64,000 nucleotides of DNA from Vibrio splendidus (GTDB taxonomy: Bacteria; Pseudomonadota; Gammaproteobacteria; Enterobacterales; Vibrionaceae), in NCBI RefSeq assembly GCF_002873455.1, contig NZ_MCUN01000010.1, positions 496,001 to 560,000 of the forward strand, written 5' to 3'. A program made the translations under genes and the position numbers. Each line of letters starts with the position of its first letter. Within the stretch, counting starts at the first letter, position 1. This document shows, one piece after another, positions 18,451 to 27,097 of this stretch. The notes below the pieces were generated by a model that was given only the letters and a program-made list of their open reading frames with translations, was not told the origin of the DNA and searched no databases.

Positions 18451-19209
18451 TTAAGAGTAAACTCCTCGGTAGTGACAATTGATAGTCCATTGAGATTGAG
18501 AAAATCTCGATATCAGTTGGTTTTGACTATGACAGTGAGTCTTATGAAGAATACTCTTGATTTGAGTTCGTACGGTTTCCTTTGATACGTTTCTAATGCT
18601 GGATATCTCTGGCCCAGTAAACCCTTTTATCAATAACTCTAAAACGTTGAATTCTGATTTGGTTAACGTTGAAGTAATATCTATGTTCTTAGGTTCGGAG
18701 TACTTTTTCCAGTAGCGCAACATAGTGTTGTGGGCAACCCATGAGTTGGACCAGGCTGTCATGATATCAGCTACCAGTTGTAAGTGCTTGGTTTGAGGTT
18801 CAGATAATGATTCAACACTGTGAAAGATAGCTACCATTCTATGATCGTAGTTTAGCTGAGAAAAAACAGAGTATTGGCTCAGTTTATTGGTGATGATTGA
18901 CAGCTTTTTGTGATCAAATATACGATTTTCCAAAACATTGTCATAGGTAAAGTGCAAAATGTTTTTCTCATGGCAAGTGGCTGCGTCTAGATAGATCTCA
19001 ATGCTCTCCGATATTCTTCTGTTAATGGATATTCTATTTGAAATACTCTCCAAACTTTCAAAAACGATGTCCTTACCTTCGGACAAAATGATTAGGCTCA
19101 CATGTTCAACTCCAACTTTTTCTAGTCCTTCACGAACTTCACTTTCCAGCTCGTTCGGAAGATAGGAGATATTTTGATTTGTCAATTCGTTATTATTTTT
19201 TATAGACAT
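18451..19209 (-). CDS. LuxR-type transcriptional regulator
   Basis: The 252-residue protein ends in a clear LuxR/NarL-type helix-turn-helix (LTKSEFNVLELLIKGFTGPE and SKETVRTQIKSILHKT, about residues 182-240). The N-terminal 170 residues match no domain I recognise and lack receiver-domain Asp/Lys landmarks. A perfect inverted repeat, TCACCC-TAAT-GGGTGA, lies 79 bp upstream of the start. The same repeat precedes other island operons, so this protein or the VpsT-like one at 26382 may bind it. The diguanylate cyclase follows on the same strand. Confidence 0.85.
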   Translation of the reverse strand: MSIKNNNELTNQNISYLPNELESEVREGLEKVGVEHVSLIILSEGKDIVFESLESISNRISINRRISESIEIYLDAATCHEKNILHFTYDNVLENRIFDHKKLSIITNKLSQYSVFSQLNYDHRMVAIFHSVESLSEPQTKHLQLVADIMTAWSNSWVAHNTMLRYWKKYSEPKNIDITSTLTKSEFNVLELLIKGFTGPEISSIRNVSKETVRTQIKSILHKTHCHSQNQLISRFSQSQWTINCHYRGVYS

Positions 19210-19516
19210 ATTGTAGCCAACACTCGTTGAATTAATGATTTATACTATGCGTCTTTTATATTTGTTCATTTTACTTAGTTGTTATCATCACCCTAATGGG
19301 TGAAGTTTTAATAAAACTTTATCAAGTGATGAATTAACTGATTGAGATCAAATTGAATGTGATTTTATTTGTTTTTATGATCATCTATAAATGAGGTTTA
19401 TTCAACAGTGTATTCCTAATATCAGATATAAGTATGGACTATAAATTTGTTGTTCCTATGATGATGAAAAACATTATTCTAATTAGAACTGTAGTCTAAA
19501 AATTGTCTGTTTTGTT
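19210..19516. promoter_or_regulatory. Intergenic region with island operator at 19288-19303
   Basis: This 307-bp AT-rich stretch between the LuxR gene and the DUF4402 gene holds TCACCC-TAAT-GGGTGA, a perfect 6+6 inverted repeat. I see no open frame or RNA gene in the rest. Near 19477 there is a short ATTCTAATTAGAA palindrome of unknown meaning. Confidence 0.6.
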
Positions 19517-20011
19517 CTACTGGGGATTAACATAGTGGACTGAAATTGGGAAGTGACTGTCGATGCCACCTATATTTTTGTGCGAATACCACTCAATGGT
19601 TGCTCCGATCCTTATGTTTTTGCACCCGGATACTGGTAATTGACCTTCCCAGTTGTTCAAATTGCTAGTGAAATCTCCTATGGAGATTGAACTCGCTTTG
19701 ATTGATTTCAAATTAACCTGAGTTGGCAATTCGAGTTGAAATTTATGGTTAGGTTCGCCACATAAATAGAACAGAGCTGGCTTAATTCGCTCCAATGCTC
19801 TTATGTTTCTTTCGATGACTTGCCCGGACGGAGAAATGGTAATTGTGCCCTTTAGGTTTCCATTTCTTATGAGTCTTCCAAAATCGAAACTCTCGACTTG
19901 TTTCAATTGAAGCCTCTTTAAATGGCGCTCTGCAGTGTCAATAGAGGCATGTGTATTGGTAATCAGTACAAAAACAGAAAAAAACAAAGTCAAGCTCTTG
20001 ATGGTTTTCAT
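19517..20011 (-). CDS. DUF4402-like secreted protein, probable minor pilus subunit
   Basis: The 164 residues start with a signal peptide (cleavage near residue 22, after NTHA). The mature part shows the DUF4402 pattern: FDFGRLIRNGNLKGTITISPSGQVI early on, a middle Cys-containing HKFQLELPTQ strand, and a closing HFPISVHYVN strand. This beta-sandwich resembles chaperone-usher pilins. It starts with a GGAGAATTGTT ribosome site inside the end of the peroxidase gene. The two genes overlap by ATGA at 20008-20011, so translation is coupled. Two further proteins of this kind are encoded across the divergent promoter. The subunit role is inference from fold and neighbours. Confidence 0.65.
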   Translation of the reverse strand: MKTIKSLTLFFSVFVLITNTHASIDTAERHLKRLQLKQVESFDFGRLIRNGNLKGTITISPSGQVIERNIRALERIKPALFYLCGEPNHKFQLELPTQVNLKSIKASSISIGDFTSNLNNWEGQLPVSGCKNIRIGATIEWYSHKNIGGIDSHFPISVHYVNPQ

Positions 20012-21534
20012 AACAATTCTCCTGATTCGCTCACGGCTCGAAGTACGTTTTCATCTGGGTCGTTTATAACGGGTGAATCGTAGAGCCAAGGCTTCATGCA
20101 CTCTTTGTTAAGAATGCATGGATCTGTTAATGCATGAAGGAATGCTTCTATATCTTCAATCTCGTTATCAGTTAGAGTGACCGAAATTGGATGTTTTTGT
20201 TCAAACGCTTGACGTGCAGAAAGCGACTGTTGGGTTCGTTCTTTAACCAAAGGGTAGAGTTCCATACAGTCCTCTAAACGAGATAGTTGGGAGCTTTGAC
20301 ACCATTGATGCTCCAGAAAATACGTAGAAGATGATAGTGATGGGTTGGCAGAATAAGTAATCACTTCCTTTAGACTGTTGAAACTTCCAGCATGACCGTA
20401 AGGAGCTGTATGAGCCACGTTCAGCAGTGTCGGTGTACGGAACTTGTAGATGTCTTCAATATCATTTGTTACTCGGTATCTTCCAAAATCATCGGTATTT
20501 CCATTACTGTCTGCAACGCCATCTCCTTTTCCATGGCCAATTTGTGGAAAGCCTAACGGGTGGAACTTTTCATCGGAAAACAAAAGGCCACTATGGCAAT
20601 TTGCGCAGTGTGCACCTCCATTTTGTTTTTCTGCATAGAAGAGAATCGCCCCGTGCTTTTGTTGTGTTGTGAGTGCAGATATGTCCCCTTTTAAGTAAGC
20701 AAACCATGGGTTATCAACAAAGAGCATTGTTCGTTGGAAAGCGCTTAAGGCTAATTGAATATTTGCAGGGGTGATGACTTCACTTGCGCTTGCCGAAGGT
20801 CGGTTGAAGGCCGTACGAAACATATCGGGCCAATGGCTGAAGGCAAGCTGAGGATCCCCATAATCAGGAACGTCAGCTAGCCGCTTGGCAAGGTGTTTTC
20901 GTAGTTCATCATTCGTTGCCATTTGTTTAAAATGTCCACGCATCTCCTCTGAGGACGTCACAGGAAAAGCCGCTTGGGCGAATAACAGCTCGTCACCGGC
21001 GTTGAGATCAGGTTGGCCATCGGGGGTATTAATTTGTTTTAGCCCAACGTTGTGGACAACTTCAACTCGTCCGTCCCAGAACAGAGTTTGTTCCCAAAGC
21101 GCGATATTGAAAACGGTCAGCGCATTTCTAGGTACTGTAGGTGCCGAACGATCAGTCGTTGTCCTCCCTACGCCTAACAGATTGGGTAGCTCTGCTCCGA
21201 CACCTACAGACAGGCTTAAATCATCCCCACCTCCAAGTAACGGATGGTGGCAGGTTACACAAGCGCTATCTTCTTCTCCACCTAAGGATTTGCTATAAAA
21301 CAGTGCTTTCCCCAGTTGGGCGATTGGGGAATTTATGTCGGGAACGGACAAATTAATTAAAGGGCTAAGGGACAGTTCGTTCTTTTCTATGAGTGATCCT
21401 AATTGTATATCTTTATTATTTGTCGATTCATTATCTGAGCATCCAGCGATAAGAATAAAGATGCTAGAAATAATAAATAAATAACACAAAGATACTTTCG
21501 AGTTTATTGTCAATACTGCAATTGAACTAACCAT
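20008..21534 (-). CDS. Di-haem cytochrome c peroxidase/MauG-like lipoprotein
   Basis: The 508-residue protein has a lipoprotein signal ending in ILIAGC (Cys32). It has two c-type haem sites, CVTCH at residues 92-96 and CANCH at 310-314. RTPTLLNVAHTAPYGHAG (residues 366-383) is the loop that shapes the active site in CcpA and MauG proteins. Members either reduce H2O2 or, like MauG, oxidise a protein partner through a high-valent di-haem state. Length and the C-terminal extension exceed typical CcpA (about 330), which favours the MauG-like or hybrid group. It overlaps the DUF4402 gene by 4 bp and is divergent from the pilus operon, with a shared palindrome between them. A peroxidase inside a pilus locus is unusual. 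Confidence 0.88.
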   Translation of the reverse strand: MVSSIAVLTINSKVSLCYLFIISSIFILIAGCSDNESTNNKDIQLGSLIEKNELSLSPLINLSVPDINSPIAQLGKALFYSKSLGGEEDSACVTCHHPLLGGGDDLSLSVGVGAELPNLLGVGRTTTDRSAPTVPRNALTVFNIALWEQTLFWDGRVEVVHNVGLKQINTPDGQPDLNAGDELLFAQAAFPVTSSEEMRGHFKQMATNDELRKHLAKRLADVPDYGDPQLAFSHWPDMFRTAFNRPSASASEVITPANIQLALSAFQRTMLFVDNPWFAYLKGDISALTTQQKHGAILFYAEKQNGGAHCANCHSGLLFSDEKFHPLGFPQIGHGKGDGVADSNGNTDDFGRYRVTNDIEDIYKFRTPTLLNVAHTAPYGHAGSFNSLKEVITYSANPSLSSSTYFLEHQWCQSSQLSRLEDCMELYPLVKERTQQSLSARQAFEQKHPISVTLTDNEIEDIEAFLHALTDPCILNKECMKPWLYDSPVINDPDENVLRAVSESGELL

Positions 21535-21595
21535 AGCGCACCTAACGTAAGATAATTGCCATGCTTAAATATTAATTATTTCTGATTATTTTAAA

Positions 21596-21612
21596 TCACC
21601 CGAAAAGGGTGA
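21596..21612. promoter_or_regulatory. Island operator between peroxidase and pilin operons
   Basis: TCACCC-GAAAA-GGGTGA is a perfect 6+6 inverted repeat in the divergent promoter, 62 bp from the peroxidase start and 85 bp from the first pilin start. It matches the sites at 19288-19303 and 27098-27113. Confidence 0.7.
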
Positions 21613-21696
21613 TGAAAATTTAATGGATGATTCCATAATTCATAGTGTCAACAGTTTGATTGACATTACAATAAGTAGGAAATAAGGAAATTTATT

Positions 21697-22146
21697 ATGA
21701 AAAATAAATATATCGTTGTCAGTATGGGTTTGGCTTTAGCTTCTTCTTCTTTTGTCGCTAATGCTAATTGGGATTCATCAAGCGCAAATGCAACGGTGAC
21801 TGCAGATGTGTTAAACCAGCTTACAGTGTCAGCACCAACAAATGGTAACAATGGTGCACTTGGTAAAGTGTTAATTGATACACAAACAAAGGCACAGTTA
21901 GACTTCAACGTTGAAGCGACGAAAGGTTATGAGCTTCAGTTCCAAGCCATTGTTCTAGATGGTTGTCAGGATATTGGCGATGCTATGGGAGAAGATGGTG
22001 CCGTTGTGCTTGATGAGCCAGATGCCTATAACATGACTCCTACGCAAGATGACTTCATGGAGCCTGTTCACTATACATACCATTCGCCTAAAGTCGCTAA
22101 AATTGGCGCAGAATGTATGGTTAATCTGGCTGCCACATATATGTGA
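21697..22146 (+). CDS. Probable major pilus subunit (small secreted DUF4402/CS1-like)
   Basis: The 149 residues start with a signal peptide cleaved after VANA (near residue 24). The mature protein is a short, Thr/Ala/Asn-rich beta protein (SSANATVTADVLNQLTVSAPT) with two Cys (DGCQDIG and GAECMVNL) that could form the pilin disulfide. It ends in a hydrophobic alternating strand (CMVNLAATYM), as chaperone-bound subunits do. It is the first gene of the subunit-subunit-chaperone-usher series, the usual place for the major pilin. The family assignment is by pattern and context, not by a strong motif. Confidence 0.65.
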   Translation: MKNKYIVVSMGLALASSSFVANANWDSSSANATVTADVLNQLTVSAPTNGNNGALGKVLIDTQTKAQLDFNVEATKGYELQFQAIVLDGCQDIGDAMGEDGAVVLDEPDAYNMTPTQDDFMEPVHYTYHSPKVAKIGAECMVNLAATYM

Positions 22147-22227
22147 TGACAAAGTTATTGACATTAATAGTGCGAGATTACGTGACATTATACGTGAATA
22201 AGCGCAGATAACATTAAGGATAGTGTT

Positions 22228-22743
22228 ATGAACAAATTATTAATTGCTATAGCCGTTGCATCATCAATTCCTATGCTTGCAATTGCTGAAGATAATGCTG
22301 ACTGTGAAGTAGGTGGCGATGTTTTAAACCCTATTTCGTTAACTGAAAGCCAAGCAGCTTCGTTTGGTAAGTTTCCAGTTTCAAGTAAAGATCGTCATAT
22401 CACTTTAAGTACTGATGGGAAAGTATATGAGGGCCTTTTGTTCTTGAAATCTGTGCCGGCAATTGGCGCTGTACCCGGTCAATTCAAGTACAAAGGAACA
22501 AAAGGACAGCGTTCTCAAATTGATATGGGCGCAATCGCGAGCTGTACTGGTGGTATTGCTACTTCTGAAGTAGCGGCTATATATCGTGCCCCTGTTGCAG
22601 GTGAAGAGTGGTGGAAATTGCCTTGGAAATATAACGGTGACGAGGAAGAGTTTTCATTCCCGGTTGGTGTCACCATGCGTATCGAGGGTGGTAAAACAGG
22701 CCATATCAACTGTAGCTATACGCTAACAGCAAAATATATTTAA
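22228..22743 (+). CDS. Second pilus subunit (DUF4402-like)
   Basis: The 171-residue secreted protein (signal peptide to about residue 20, AIAEDN) reads SLTESQAASFGKFPVSSKDR, then FKYKGTKGQRSQIDMG, and ends CSYTLTAKYI. This is the DUF4402 order, with the FGxF...-type first strand, and the end strand typical of donor-strand pilins. Cysteines at the start of the mature chain, mid-chain and near the end allow a disulfide. It lies between the first subunit and the chaperone, where a minor or tip-adjacent subunit would be expected. A strong stem-loop follows the stop codon. Confidence 0.65.
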   Translation: MNKLLIAIAVASSIPMLAIAEDNADCEVGGDVLNPISLTESQAASFGKFPVSSKDRHITLSTDGKVYEGLLFLKSVPAIGAVPGQFKYKGTKGQRSQIDMGAIASCTGGIATSEVAAIYRAPVAGEEWWKLPWKYNGDEEEFSFPVGVTMRIEGGKTGHINCSYTLTAKYI

Positions 22744-22752
22744 TCCATAAAA

Positions 22753-22776
22753 GGAGCTTCAAACTATTGAAGCTCC
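22753..22776 (+). promoter_or_regulatory. Intercistronic stem-loop after the pilin genes
   Basis: GGAGCTTCAA-acta-TTGAAGCTCC is a perfect 10-bp stem with a tetraloop, followed by AT-rich sequence without a clean T-run. In a pilus operon such a hairpin can act as a partial terminator or mRNA stabiliser that keeps subunit levels above chaperone and usher. Confidence 0.65.
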
Positions 22777-22822
22777 AATTCTATTATTTATAACTCAATA
22801 TTACGCATATTAAGGAAGTATT

Positions 22823-23635
22823 ATGTTTAATAAGTATGTAGTTATTTTGTTTTTATTCTGCTTTTCTACAATTATTCATGCTGGTGTCAGTTTAAGTCAT
22901 TACCGAATAGAGTTTGAGCCTAATCAAAGATTACAGCATTTATATTTATTTAACCCAAGTGAGGAAGCCCAGACTTATCGTATTAGTCTTGTAGATATGG
23001 AGATGAAGCCCGATGGCAGGTTAGAACAATCCGAGGGTGTCAAAAACTCTGCCAAAAAATATGTAAGGATATCGCCAAGGCAGATAAAAATTGCGCCAAA
23101 TGGAAATCAAACCATTAAATTACTAGCCAGAAATAGCCATAGATTAGATGTAGGAGAGCTTAGAAGTCACCTTCTGTTAACTGAGGTTCCCAAAGAGACT
23201 GCCAACGATATTAATCAAGCGCTTGAAAATAGTTTGGGTGATGATGAAGTCAGTGTTGGGCTGCACATGACGACGTCTTTATCTATTCCTGTCTTCGTTC
23301 GAAAAGTCCCATCAATTAATACCCAAGTTGCGCTAGATTCGTATTCTTTTATTAAAAAAGACAATCAGTTGTCATTGAGCATGCAGTTCAATCGATACGG
23401 TAATACGAGCGTGTATTCTGACATCGATGTTTATGCTGATAAGGATAACGAGCCTATTGCGATGCTCAGAAGTATGGGTTTTTACTATCCGCTAACTCAA
23501 CGCACGGTTAACTTGAATCTGGATAAATGGGATGGGCATAGTCCGTTGAAGTTAGTTGTTAAGAGACACGAAACTGAGCAGATCTTTGTTAGTGAGGATC
23601 TTAGTTTAGTGTCCGCTCTCGCTGCTATACATTGA
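22823..23635 (+). CDS. Periplasmic pilus chaperone
   Basis: The 270 residues have a signal peptide cleaved after IIHA (near residue 20). A PapD-like first domain follows: VSLSHYRIEFEPNQRLQHLYLFNPSE, then KYVRISPRQIKIAPNGNQTIKLLAR. The Arg and the alternating strand of the G1 region match what chaperones use to cap subunits, and LDVGELRSHLLLTEVP resembles the family's GEYRSHL segment. It keeps subunits folded and delivers them to the usher. It precedes the usher by 18 bp. Its sequence fits the alternative (alpha/archaic/Ecp-like) chaperones better than the classical FimC type. Confidence 0.85.
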   Translation: MFNKYVVILFLFCFSTIIHAGVSLSHYRIEFEPNQRLQHLYLFNPSEEAQTYRISLVDMEMKPDGRLEQSEGVKNSAKKYVRISPRQIKIAPNGNQTIKLLARNSHRLDVGELRSHLLLTEVPKETANDINQALENSLGDDEVSVGLHMTTSLSIPVFVRKVPSINTQVALDSYSFIKKDNQLSLSMQFNRYGNTSVYSDIDVYADKDNEPIAMLRSMGFYYPLTQRTVNLNLDKWDGHSPLKLVVKRHETEQIFVSEDLSLVSALAAIH

Positions 23636-23653
23636 TCAGCGGGGTGGCCAGCC

Positions 23654-26332
23654 ATGAGGTGGTTTTGGGCGGAAGTGATTAATTATAAGCAGAGGTCACT
23701 TCTCGCTCTTTTTTCAAAGCTGCTAGTTCTCATTACGTTATGGCTCATATACATCATATCAGCTCAAGCGGTCGCTAATGAGCTGATAGATGATGAGCCC
23801 ATAATTTTGGAACTACACCTTGCAAGAAGAGTGTTGAATGAAGCTGTGTTGGTGTATCCAAGAGAGGGGACATTACTAATCCCATTAGGGGAGCTATCTC
23901 GCTCTTTAAAGCTAGCGATTGATGTTGATCTGGGGGCAGGTGTAGCCGAAGGTTGGTTTATTCGAGAAGACCAAAGTTTTTCTCTAGATCTCGCGCGCAA
24001 TGAAGTGATTGTTAATGACGATATTTACATCCTATCGGATGCTGATTATCTGAAAGAGTTTGATGACATATACATCAAAAAGGCTCTGATAGAAGAGTGG
24101 TTCCCTATCGATCTAGACTTAAAACTGTCAGATTTAGCTCTGTACGTGAATTCAAGAACGCCACTTCCTTTAGAACAACAAATAGAGCGTGAAAAAAGGG
24201 CAAGAAACCTGAGCAACAACAGTACTAATCAAGCGACATATCCTTTGATTGAAGGGGATTATCAGTGGTTGTCATTTCCATTAATGGATATCACGCTAGA
24301 TACCTATCTTGACTCAAATAATCGTTGGGATACCGACTACAGTGTGTTTGCCAGTGGTGATTTAGCAAAGTTAACGAGTGAGTTCTATCTTGCAGGTTCG
24401 CTCTCAGAAGGAAGTGTAACGAGTAGTCGTTGGTCTTTGGGCAGACGTCACCCAGAAGATACAGGAATTTTGGGGACGACAGAGTTTCAGATCGGTGATG
24501 TCTTTACACCTAGTATCGAGCATCTTAGTAGTAGCTCTGAAGGTAGAGGCGTGTATTTAGCAAATACAGATTTATCCAGTGCGACAGAGTTTGATAGAAC
24601 GACCTTACGTGGTTCATTGACTACGGGTTGGGAAGTTGAGCTGTACGTTAATAACCAATTAATAAGTATGCAGACAGCAAACGACCGGAATGATGGCTTA
24701 TATGAGTTTTCAGACGTTAATTTGTTGTTTGGCCGCAATGAGATAAAACTTGTTTTTTATGGTCCAGAGGGGCAGCAACAAGAACAAGTTGACGTGATCT
24801 ATATTGGTTCAGAGCAGCTAAGCCCAGGAAAATGGTCCTATCAAGTCGGGGTGAATCAAGCCGATGTTCCAGTCATTGATCTAACCAGCGTTGATCAGTA
24901 TTCCGATCCAAATGGAGAGTTGCATTTCAGCACACGTCTTGAATACGGGGTTAGCCAGAATCTGACGATGAATTTTGGGTATGTCTCGCTTTACGATCAA
25001 GATGATCGTTTGCGACAGAACATGTTCAGTATCGGCGCTACGGGAGGGTTTTGGGGGCTATATAATCAAGTTAATTGGTTAGTAGATAATGACCAAAACA
25101 ATGGGTTGGACTGGCAACTTCAAACTCGCTTGCTCTCGACTAATGTTAACCTCAAACATTTAGAGTTTTGGGGATTAGATACACAAGATTTGCCACGTGA
25201 TGTCTATGAGTATGCTCGCCAATCTGAGGTTCGGTTAGATGATAGTTTTGGCCCTTTAGGGCTCAGTCTGACCGTTGGCCGTGAAGAATTGGAACAAAGA
25301 ACGGATACGGATTATGCAAAAGACCAATATAGCGTGGAGCAACGAACCTCACTTTCGACAAGCTATTTTCAAACGTCAAACACTTTAAATTATGATTTGT
25401 ATTATTCGCGCGAGAGTCAATTTAGTGGGGATGTTGCGTTGACTAAGCGTTTGTTTGATTGGACCTTTAGAACTTCGGTTGATTATGATCTAGAGCCAGA
25501 AAGCAATATCACTAGCTACAGCGTTGATGCAAGTTGGCGTTCACCCAACGGATACAGTGTTGGTATAGATACTAGCTATGATACAGAGAATGAGAGTACT
25601 GATTACGGTTTCCGTGTTAGTAAACGGTATAAGAATATTGATTTTGGTATTGAAGCCAATGGTGATGATGAAGGAGACTACGACGTGCACCTTTCGATGG
25701 CGTTTAGTGTAGGTTATGTCAATAAGACCAATCACCTATATGTTCGTTCTGACACGTTAGCGACGACTGGAGGGGTAGAAGTACGAGCCTTTAATGACTC
25801 TAATGGCAATGGAATATTTGATTCAAGCGAGCAATTGCTTTCAGATATAGCATTCAATAATGGCAAAGCTACCGAAAGCGGTGTGTTGTTAATGACAGAC
25901 CTGAGCACAACCGAAAGCAAGAATATCTATATTGATGATCAAAAGATGCAGGATCCTTATTTATACCCAACGATTGAAGGTCTGAGTGCTTTAGGACGTC
26001 CCGGTATTATCCAAACTTTTGATTATCCGTTTATCGCTACTGGAGAAGTAGATGGTGACGCTTATTTGTTTAAGAATGGGGAGTTTCAACCGATCGCTGG
26101 GGCAAAAATTCAATTGGTTGATCAGAAAGGTCGAGTTATAAGTGAGCGCACTTCTGAATATGACGGCTTTTTCTTCATGGATAAAGTCCCTTTAGGTGAC
26201 TATCGATTAAGGGTCGACCCAGAACAGGTACAACGCCTCAATCTAAAGCCAATCCCTGAGCATCAGATTACTCTACAAAATTCCGGTGACTTTGTAGGGC
26301 CAATCCGAATAGAGCTTGTTGTTAGCAATTGA
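23654..26332 (+). CDS. Outer-membrane pilus usher with C-terminal Ig/SdrD-like domain
   Basis: The 892-residue protein has an N-terminal hydrophobic export segment (near residues 18-40). A periplasmic N-domain (VYPREGTLLIPLGELSRSLKLAIDVD) follows, and then a long beta-barrel with FYLAGSLSEGSVTSSRWSLG and GSLTTGWEVELYVNNQLISMQ, a typical usher stretch. The last 200 residues contain FNDSNGNGIFDSSEQ, a Ca-binding SdrD_B-like loop, and a carboxypeptidase-regulatory/CNA-B-like sandwich (AGAKIQLVDQKGRVISERTS, then PLGDYRLRVDPEQ). It secretes and anchors the pilus in the outer membrane. No separate tip-adhesin gene follows, unlike Csu or CS1 operons. The sequence is unlike FimD/PapC and nearest to the alternative usher groups. 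Confidence 0.85.
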   Translation: MRWFWAEVINYKQRSLLALFSKLLVLITLWLIYIISAQAVANELIDDEPIILELHLARRVLNEAVLVYPREGTLLIPLGELSRSLKLAIDVDLGAGVAEGWFIREDQSFSLDLARNEVIVNDDIYILSDADYLKEFDDIYIKKALIEEWFPIDLDLKLSDLALYVNSRTPLPLEQQIEREKRARNLSNNSTNQATYPLIEGDYQWLSFPLMDITLDTYLDSNNRWDTDYSVFASGDLAKLTSEFYLAGSLSEGSVTSSRWSLGRRHPEDTGILGTTEFQIGDVFTPSIEHLSSSSEGRGVYLANTDLSSATEFDRTTLRGSLTTGWEVELYVNNQLISMQTANDRNDGLYEFSDVNLLFGRNEIKLVFYGPEGQQQEQVDVIYIGSEQLSPGKWSYQVGVNQADVPVIDLTSVDQYSDPNGELHFSTRLEYGVSQNLTMNFGYVSLYDQDDRLRQNMFSIGATGGFWGLYNQVNWLVDNDQNNGLDWQLQTRLLSTNVNLKHLEFWGLDTQDLPRDVYEYARQSEVRLDDSFGPLGLSLTVGREELEQRTDTDYAKDQYSVEQRTSLSTSYFQTSNTLNYDLYYSRESQFSGDVALTKRLFDWTFRTSVDYDLEPESNITSYSVDASWRSPNGYSVGIDTSYDTENESTDYGFRVSKRYKNIDFGIEANGDDEGDYDVHLSMAFSVGYVNKTNHLYVRSDTLATTGGVEVRAFNDSNGNGIFDSSEQLLSDIAFNNGKATESGVLLMTDLSTTESKNIYIDDQKMQDPYLYPTIEGLSALGRPGIIQTFDYPFIATGEVDGDAYLFKNGEFQPIAGAKIQLVDQKGRVISERTSEYDGFFFMDKVPLGDYRLRVDPEQVQRLNLKPIPEHQITLQNSGDFVGPIRIELVVSN

Positions 26333-26381
26333 CCTTAGATATTGGCCCCGTTAAGTGCTTTTACTTAGTCCAATGGATTCG

Positions 26382-27074
26382 TTATAGCTGCGCTACCTTG
26401 TTGATAAATGCATGCCGGGAATGACAATCTGTTTTCATCATGATGTTCTTAATATGAGTCTTCACGGTGTTAAGACTAATAAACATTTGTGAGGCGATTT
26501 GCTTGTTACTGTATCCGTGCAACAGGTGATGCATGACAGCTTGCTCTTTTTTCGTAAGATCGAAACTTTTGGAGACAGTTTGAATAAACTCTTGATGGTA
26601 GTAATGATCTATCGTGTTGATGATGAAGTAGTCCAAGGCTCTACGTGGGAACCATAAACCGCCATTCAATGTAATATTAATAGCTTTCATTAAGTCGTTA
26701 TTAGTACACCCGGTGTTCAATACCCCACGCCAACCATGCTGCAAATGCTCTATTAGCACTTCAACTTGACTAGTAGGACTATTGACTAAGAGGCAGATAT
26801 CATTTGAGCAATTCTGGTTTGGGTACTGTTTTAGAAATCGCATTGCTGAGCTATCGTGCACGAGAAAGAGATGCTGATAACGGTCTTTCGTGTAAGTTGG
26901 AACCTGGTAAGGTGGCTTACTTTGATAACAAAGGCATATATGTTGTGTAATGTCTGACTCTTGAAGCGGGGTAAACCCAAGGATATGAAATACGATGTGG
27001 TCTTCTGGCGCTGTAATTTCCATATTAACTCGCTGACGTCCATATAAAATCTTGTATTCGGTATATGTCATCAT
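26382..27074 (-). CDS. LuxR-type regulator resembling VpsT/CsgD
   Basis: The 230-residue protein ends with a LuxR helix-turn-helix (DLTKKEQAVMHHLLHGYSNKQ and LNTVKTHIKNIMMKT). The N-terminal domain resembles the degenerate receiver of CsgD/VpsT: EVLIEHLQHGWRGVL, then NDLMKAINITLNGGLWFPRRALDYF. WFPR at about residues 141-144 lies where VpsT has its c-di-GMP-binding W[FLM][TS]R motif, with Pro in place of Thr/Ser. An internal ATG at 27023 would give 213 residues, nearer CsgD length. It is convergent with the usher gene, and an inverted repeat shared with other island promoters lies just upstream. With the diguanylate cyclase, it suggests c-di-GMP control of the pilus. Confidence 0.8.
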   Translation of the reverse strand: MMTYTEYKILYGRQRVNMEITAPEDHIVFHILGFTPLQESDITQHICLCYQSKPPYQVPTYTKDRYQHLFLVHDSSAMRFLKQYPNQNCSNDICLLVNSPTSQVEVLIEHLQHGWRGVLNTGCTNNDLMKAINITLNGGLWFPRRALDYFIINTIDHYYHQEFIQTVSKSFDLTKKEQAVMHHLLHGYSNKQIASQMFISLNTVKTHIKNIMMKTDCHSRHAFINKVAQL

Positions 27075-27097
27075 ATTTTTATGTAATTACATGCACA

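Noticed and set aside
20427..21356. Long open frames antisense to the di-haem peroxidase
   Set aside because: They have no domain or ribosome-site support, and the peroxidase frame carries both haem motifs and a lipobox, so they are shadows.
17200..27074. Type IV pilus or curli locus
   Set aside because: No prepilin peptidase site, PilB/PilC-like gene or CsgA/CsgG homologue. Chaperone and usher are clear.
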